Source: Nepenthes gracilis
Taxonomy: Eukaryota > Streptophyta > Magnoliopsida > Caryophyllales > Nepenthaceae
Assembly (NCBI GenBank): GCA_033239525.1
Contig: BSYO01000038.1
Location: 7,257,041-7,321,040 of the forward strand
DNA: 64,000 nt
Direction: 5' to 3'
A model generated the notes under the pieces. The model saw only the letters and a program-made list of their open reading frames with translations. It searched no databases and was not told where the DNA came from. The translations under genes and the position numbers were made by a program. This document shows, piece after piece, positions 57,783 through 64,000 of this stretch (the stretch's first letter is position 1; every line of letters begins with the position of its first letter).

Positions 57783-58578
57783 AATTATCTACATATAACG
57801 TATAGACAAGGTCAGACGCCGCTTCTTTACCTGTAGTTATATAGGTCCGGCTATCAATTTACAGCTATAATATACTAAGATATGCCATAATATATTACCT
57901 GCTGAATTATAACATTGATCTAATATTTAACTTAGGAAAATTCTATACTTAATTTTATAATTCTTAGTTCTTACCATTTTGGAGAACGAATTATCATTTC
58001 TTATTATAATTGCAAAGTTTTTCTCATAATTTTGTAATTTTTTAACTTAAGTAATTTTCTTAAACATACATAATCATTCTTTACAACTTGATGCGGCAAA
58101 ATTCAGTCATAGGCGGTGCAAGAAAATCGATTAGTGCATCATTTCAATGTAGAAAATCTCCTTGTGCATAATTTCGGCACATGTGTAGGATTTTACATGG
58201 CATTCAAATTAAATACATATATATATTGTTCTTATAAGCCATCTATTTGATAATTTAAGATATATATATATATATAGTCCCGCAAGAATTAAGGGCATGC
58301 AAAGCTCAAAAATTCAGTAAGAATATCATAAAAATCAACATGAGTGCAGAATTTCAGATATTTTAATAATATACAGTGTATAATTTAACATGTAATGACT
58401 TATACTCAATATTTTATAGACACGCATGAACATTGGGCTTGAAATCGAGACATGCGGGAACAAAAATGCCAGATTTTCAAACATGTAAAAAGATTAGATT
58501 GTAAAATATAGCACATATTATATGATACGGATATTTAGACATGAATTTTTAAGAAATTTCTTCTTAAAATCATTAGAA

Positions 58579-58623
<45 letters not shown>

Positions 58624-59700
58624 CATCTTAGCTTCAAAATTTTAGCTTGAATGAGTATTAAAATAAGAATACTCGAAAAAATTAACAAGAAATTAACAAG
58701 TAAAAGGGAAGCTTAAAGTATACTTGTCTTGGTTTAATTTATCCAAATCCTCACATTGATCACTTTGATTTGAGCTATTAGAGCCTTATCTCTGTTCTCC
58801 TCAGCTCTCTCTTCTTTTTAAAATTGCTGCGAAAATGATGATTTTTCAAACACGGGATCCTTATATACTTGACTGGCATTCAAGCGTGGGCTGAGCGCGC
58901 ATTAAGTGTGAAGGATCTGCTTTTGGCACCTTAAGCATGAGTTGAGCAAGCCTCGAGCGGGTAGATTTTGGATTTTACGTTGAAGGTGAGTGTCGGGTGG
59001 GCCTGAAACGTGGTGGTTTTGGATTTCATGCTCATGGTGTGACTCAAGCAAGTTTGAAGTGCATTCATTCACATTTTTGTGACAATGGGGCGCTTTGTGT
59101 GTGCTTTGAGCACCCTATGGTAATACATTTGTGATTCTGTGCTTAAGGTGTGCATCGGGCTTACATTCGGTATGCGAGCCATTTGAGTCTATATTTTGAC
59201 TTTTTGGCCCAATTTTTCACAAGTTTTGATTTTAATTTCGATTATATTAGTTATATTAATCATGATTAACATAATTTAAAAACTCAAGCCTTACATAAAT
59301 ATTCTTACATTTTAAAATTTTTGAGCGATTAAAATTTATCTAAATTTATCTCATTTCTCATTTTAAATATCTTCTAATTATTTTATTATTATATTTATTA
59401 TATATTATCATTATACCTTCAGTTTTACAAAATAAGCTTGAAAAAATAACATATATACAAGTTAAAAAAAAATAGTAAGAATTAAAAAACTTTACTCATT
59501 CCAACACCCCTCTCCCCCCTCCAAAAAAGAAAAATTTATAAATCTAATATTCTTATATTAGTTTCTATTCTACTTCTTTTATATCGATGCCAAAATTTTG
59601 GTCCCCCAAAATCCGAAGCGCTTATGTCCCATTCTTGACTATTGTTATTAATCCCCCCATAATATTATAACGTACCGTTTTAAAATTGATGGACGGACGC
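57783..59700. other. Intergenic DNA upstream of the phosphatase-like locus
   Basis: AT-rich, no supported gene. Around 58860-59180 is a more GC-rich stretch with repeated TTTTGGATTT and GAGCGAGC-like words, without coding signal. Confidence 0.5.
58582..58620. repeat. (AT)n microsatellite
   Basis: About 19 AT units. A shorter TA run lies at about 58261-58276. Confidence 0.9.
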
Positions 59701-59732
59701 CCACGCCGCTTTCATCGTGTTATAATCTCAAC

Positions 59733-59742
59733 GGCTATAAAT
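59733..59742 (+). promoter_or_regulatory. Probable core promoter of the phosphatase-like locus
   Basis: GGCTATAAATCTTGC is a good plant TATA box. Downstream come a CT-rich leader typical of plant 5' UTRs and the first ATG in good context (ACCATGGCT) at 60128. Confidence 0.5.
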
Positions 59743-59811
59743 CTTGCTTTTGGCAAGATTTTAGCCCTCGATTTCGTCAAATCTGAAGGCCCAAAATTTC
59801 GTAAACAGTAA

Positions 59812-60010
59812 CCCTAATATTTTGAACTAAAACAAAAAAACGACCGCCATTTTCATTTTCTGTTCTGCTCTTTCGAAATGAGAAACACCGTCTTTCTCTT
59901 GAAGCTTCATCTGCTCTCCACTCTCTCATCTGCTCTCGACTCTCTCGTCTAACCCTAATATTTTGAACTGAAACAAAAAACGACCGCCATTTTCATTTTC
60001 TGTTCTCCTC
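59812..60010 (+). repeat. Tandem duplication (period 140 bp) in the leader
   Basis: AACCCTAATATTTTGAACT followed by CGACCGCCATTTTCATTTTC at about 59812 recurs at about 59952 with very few differences, so it is recent. Confidence 0.75.
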
Positions 60011-60127
60011 TCCTCTGCACAGTAACCCTCTTACTCCTCTGCTCTCCTCTCCTCTCCATCAATCTGTTCTCCGGTAACCCTAATCTGGACGCTTGAGAGA
60101 GAGAGACAGGGACGACGAGAGAGAACC

Positions 60128-60247
60128 ATGGCTGAAGATAAGATTCACTGCACTGCTGGTCTTCTCTCATCAAGTGTCGGAGTCATGGCCGAAGCTTCCG
60201 GAAGATTCTACGGCATTCTACGGCTGGTCTTCTCTGATTTGTATTGA
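60128..60247 (+). CDS. Possible first exon or short ORF of the phosphatase-like locus
   Basis: ATG in strong context (ACCATGGCT) opens a 39-codon ORF (MAEDKIHCTAGLLSSSVGVM, then AEASGRFYGILRLVFSDLY) ending in TGA at 60245. It does not resemble the N-terminus of PTPMT1/DSP8 phosphatases as I know it. It may be an unrelated short ORF, or coding sequence spliced before the TGA. Position after the promoter and CT-rich leader is the main support. Confidence 0.3.
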   Translation: MAEDKIHCTAGLLSSSVGVMAEASGRFYGILRLVFSDLY

Positions 60248-61887
60248 AATTTCAATTATGCAAATGATGCTCTTTGTTTTTAGATATTGCATCTGCTTTT
60301 AAATCTTCTTCACTTTACGATTTTTCTCTATAGAATCTGGCCTTTGATTACATAAATATTTATCTTGAAATGTGTGGATGTTTTCGTTCTCAATGCTAGG
60401 TTCTTGTCCCTGGTAGCTTGACTGGTCTGCAACTCTTAGATTGCTGCTGATATATGTGGAAGAGATGTCTTGATTGTATGTACTATTTCTATTCTTATTA
60501 TTTCAATAATTAGGTTTGGTTGCATGTGAAAATGTGATTCCAGGTTTCTATTTGTCTCAATAGTTTGGTGAATTTGAATATTTTAACAGCCATATTTTTT
60601 TTTTCTCTGAGTGATTGTTCGATCGTCTAAATTGTCTTCCGCAGAACTTGTCCCAAGCTAGAGGTAGTGGGAGGAGATTGCCCTCCTTAGAAAATGAGAC
60701 AGTATCGAAAATGAGACAGTGGAAGGAGATTTTTTCTTAGCTGTTCTGTTAATTTTAGACAACCGGCAATAATAAATACACGATACCCCATATGGAGATT
60801 CGTGCTTCTTGTCTTGGTGCTTGCCAACCATAATCATCTGACATTCTATCACCAAAAAAATCAATTAAAAATGCCCATGTGTTTCCATTCCTGTAGTTCA
60901 GGAGAACTCATACAGTGACCATTTGATGTAATTTGGGTAGTAATTATTGATTTTCCTAACTGCTTGTTTTTATCTAAACTACATTTGGCTCTTTATCCTT
61001 ATTGATTTTCCGGACCCAATCTTACGTGCCAATTTTTTACATTTCATTGTGAGATTGTTTTTCTGTATATTTTTTTCATGTAAACTACCTTGTAAATGTC
61101 CAGAAAGCATACCTATTGCACCATTAAGCATACCTCATGCATTTTGCCTTTGAGGTCACTGTGGATTGAAACCTAGAAAATAATCTCTGCTATGCAGAGT
61201 TCAATGTGTACATTTGATCCTCACCAAACTCTACAGTGTGGGAGTTTCGTGCTATAGGCTTCCTTTTTAAGTATTTATGTCTATAGGAAGTTCAGTAACC
61301 TCCTAGAACAGAAGAACTTTCAATTAGATTTTGGTTTTATTTTCAGAGCTCCTCCAATCATGTTAATTTTTGATGCTTTGGTTGCATGTTAGTTTTCCAG
61401 GCAACTGAACTGACCTAGAATAATTGTTTTCATGTTTTTATGAAAGCCCTCGACATGTTTTATTAGTACCTCCCTTGTATTATATATCATCATATAATGT
61501 TATGGGACTGCTGTTACAATCGATTTGCAACATTCTTCTTGAGATACCATTAAGTTAAAATCTGGAATCTTTTGTTTCTACCCAATGGGTGTTTCTCTAT
61601 GGTGTTTGGTGATTATTGGTCAGCAAACACCTCATGGCATTTGACCCACATGGTCAATTAGGTGATACTCGTGCGCCTCAATTAGTGTCAGCTGAAGATT
61701 TTGTTTTGCAACTTAATTATAAATGCATGATGGCTTCTAAGTTGTTCCTTAGGATTGTTGGGCATAGTTGTATTATAAATTTTTAGCTTCTCTGTTTTCT
61801 TACTATGAGAAAACCCCATGCTCTGTTATTGCATATTATTGTAAAATAGGAGGAAATTTGACATTCCCTTAAATTTTGATCTTTGAA

Positions 61888-61971
61888 GAGAATGAATCTT
61901 GTGGGAAAACTACATACGTACATTGTAAGGCTGGTCGGGGACGCAGCACAACTGTAGTTCTCTGTTACCTG
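61888..61971 (+). CDS. PTPMT1/DSP8-like phosphatase, catalytic exon
   Basis: The frame reads ENESCGKTTYVHCKAGRGRS and TTVVLCYL, bounded by TTTGAAG and the donor CTG|GTACTC. CKAGRGRS is the Cys-X5-Arg phosphatase loop: Cys at 61924, Arg at 61942. This sequence is characteristic of plant PTPMT1-type dual-specificity phosphatases (the Arabidopsis At2g35680 family), which dephosphorylate phosphatidylglycerophosphate or phosphoinositides. The catalytic residues are intact. The N-terminal half of the family protein, with the general-acid Asp and the LGAVPFP and VITLNEPYE blocks, was not found upstream within the window, so this is probably a truncated gene. Confidence 0.7.
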
Positions 61972-62063
61972 GTACTCAGCTGCTGAAATTTTGTTTCCCG
62001 TTGTTTTGTTTTTCTTCTTAATATTTTCAGAGCTAATTCGAAGATTGTTCCTTTGTTTGGCAG

Positions 62064-62165
62064 GTGGAACTCAAACATATGACTCCCGATGCTGCTTATG
62101 AGTATGTCAGGTTCATAAGGTTGCTATTGCGAGAATTTCAGGCCTCTGGATTCGAAGCCATCTAG
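62064..62165 (+). pseudogene. PTPMT1/DSP8-like phosphatase, aberrant last exon
   Basis: Acceptor GTTTGGCAG joins in phase 0 to the catalytic exon. VELKHMTPDAAYEYVR matches the family (VxYKxMTPxAAYEYVRSIRPRVLL), but the continuation FIRLLLREFQASGFEAI departs from the usual RPRVLLASSQW and ends in TAG. The divergence looks like small insertions or deletions after YEYVR. With the missing N-terminal half this suggests a duplicated, decaying copy, though the splice sites are intact. Confidence 0.65.
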
Positions 62166-64000
62166 GCTAGAAAGCGTCAAGGAAGTTGCTCCCCAGCACC
62201 ATGGGACCTGATCAGATGGTGGACATCAGCATCCACGGCTATTAGGGTCTCAGTTGATGTTTCATTTTCATCACCTCAGTTTTGCTTCTCGGAATGTGAG
62301 TGTTGGCATAACGGCAGAGTTGTTGCCGTTTGATCTCAAGTTCATGAGTTTGAGTCATTAAAACGGCCTCTTGCATAATGAGATATAAGGCTGCATATAA
62401 TACATTCAAAATTAGCCCAACTTTTCTCTAATCCTGACGGAGCGGGAGTTTTATATAATGGGTGATCTTTTTTTTTAGTTTTGTGCTTCTAGTTGATGAG
62501 ACGGTTGCAACAGAACGAGTAAATCAAGTTTGTTTTTGGTTTTTCTTTTCAACTTGTCTTATTTAAAGATTTTTAGTTTGGAGGGTTTAAGAGGAAAAGT
62601 CGTGCAGGCAATTTGGGCACATGAGAATGCAATTGTTAGTAATTGAGTGCATGGATTGAACAGCCAAAAGCTTTGCCTTCTCCGCTCTTAGACGAGTGGA
62701 TACTCAGCGACCTTTGGCTGAGCAGAATATGCTAAGCAATGTGATAAAATAAATAATAATAATAATAACAGACTTAAAATAAATAATTGTAAAGTTTTAA
62801 GTGTGACAAAAAATGCATGGTAATTATAATTATGATAATTGGTAGGCATATGAGGTTGGTGAGATTGTCAATTATACGTCATTGAAATAGTTTCTTTTGT
62901 GGTATTTAATTGGTAATAATTACATGGAATAAATATTTTTATTGATAATAATTATTTTCATATAGATATATACGAGTAATAGTATTTAATTGTATATTTG
63001 TTTACATTAAAATCATTATTTTTGGTGTGGGGAGAAACAATGGAGAGAGAAAATTAAAATATGATATAATATATAACTATTTTTAATAATTTTGATATAA
63101 ATGTGTATATAATTAAATATATAAACAGTTTGGTGTAATCAAAGTAGCTGGGATGGATGAGTTCTTGGCTCCATATAATTTATTTTACATGAATTAGTTC
63201 ACATTGGCTTATTGTCCTAATATCTAATTTGTTTCAATGAAATTGGGATTGGTAGCCGGGATTTTGGGGTTTGTCTTATCACATGCGATTTGTTTGGACT
63301 TTCTCTGTCCATATATGACATCGAATTCAAAGAAGTTGACGGATACGGGATGGAAACTGAAAATAGAATCAAAAGTCTAAAAAAAATATCAGTTTAAGAT
63401 ATATCCATCCATTGCTGCTTGATGGCTTTACCTTTTGAACAAAAAATTCATACATCCTTCCTGCCTCTTTCAAAAATAATAAAATTATTGAAAAGCAAAA
63501 GTTACATGTGAACAATAAATCCTTACATCTTCCGATACACTTGCCATTTTAACAATATACATTGTTGAAGATAAGGTGCATTGATCATCATTCTTACTAC
63601 CAACAAAGGTTGTACTAATCATATTTTTGATTAAAAATAAATCAAATGGCACTCTAATTAGAATATGGGGTACTAAAGAGAGATCAGATTGCTTTGATGA
63701 CATCCATTCATCAATGGGCACTCTGATGAAGCCTGATAGTACTTCTCATGCCTTCATCAATGGGATCATTTGGTTGAACATAAGATGGAGGTGAGCGTGG
63801 AACGATTTGGAGGTGCAATGGGATCCTTCTGCATGTATATAACACAGAAATCAAAAAAAAAAAAAGGCAATAGAAAAAGGCTGTATATTTGTACTGGATA
63901 ACTTGAATGCAAGTAAACATTTTTCTCATGGGAAACGATGCTTTGATGCTAGAAGCAGGTGGATATATTGGATGCTACATTAATTTATTGACTTGATACC
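62166..64000. other. 3' flank: no recognisable gene
   Basis: AT-rich with a short (AAT)n run at about 62750-62768. Minus-strand ORFs at 63485-63721 and 63711-63929 have no recognisable motifs and low-complexity codon use. Confidence 0.55.

Noticed and set aside
1..64000. CRISPR arrays, bacterial operons, rRNA or tRNA genes
   Set aside because: No spaced direct-repeat array, no prokaryotic gene layout and no convincing cloverleaf was seen; tandem repeats present are contiguous and inside retroelements.

Overview
This is nuclear DNA from a flowering plant, probably a eudicot; the species cannot be told. The evidence is spliced exons with GT..AG borders, an AT-rich background, and plant retrotransposons and pararetrovirus remains. 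I see no bacterial genes, CRISPR array, rRNA or convincing tRNA.

About 2.5-42.5 kb (plus strand) is a clock-associated LNK2-like gene. Six exons can be read, spread over 40 kb because two introns have swollen to about 19.2 and 18.4 kb. Left of the first visible exon lies a minus-strand Ty1/copia remnant running off the window edge. The first giant intron holds a decayed LINE (about 6.6-11.1 kb), a decayed copia element (11.3-21.1 kb) and, nested inside the copia, a GC-rich non-autonomous LTR element with a clean 5-bp target duplication. The last visible exon has an in-frame TAG followed by 54 further open codons, so the gene is either C-terminally truncated or a recent pseudogene.

The second giant intron holds the main item: about 11.7 kb of endogenous pararetrovirus (Caulimoviridae) DNA at 25.26-37.0 kb, made of two viral units placed head to head. 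Unit A (minus strand) has a capsid-like region, CCHC knuckle, aspartic protease, reverse transcriptase and RNase H, then an F-box ORF whose ATG overlaps the polyprotein stop by 14 nt. Unit B (plus strand) has a related N-terminal domain, a Lys-rich region and a Trp-rich C-terminal ORF, with no visible RT. Both end in the same regulatory region (TATATAAGG promoter and 3' region), which forms a long inverted repeat with promoters facing outward. This resembles the two-component organisation reported for some florendoviruses. All viral ORFs are broken.

The right part (43-59 kb) is intergenic and repeat-rich: an unidentified exon-like segment, a decayed Ty3/gypsy gag region, a second pararetrovirus fragment, and a solo LTR of about 4 kb containing a second solo LTR. 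At about 59.7-62.2 kb are a promoter, a possible first exon and two 3' exons of a PTPMT1/DSP8-like phosphatase; they keep the CKAGRGRS active site but the end is aberrant and most of the N-terminal half was not found. The final 1.8 kb is AT-rich flank.
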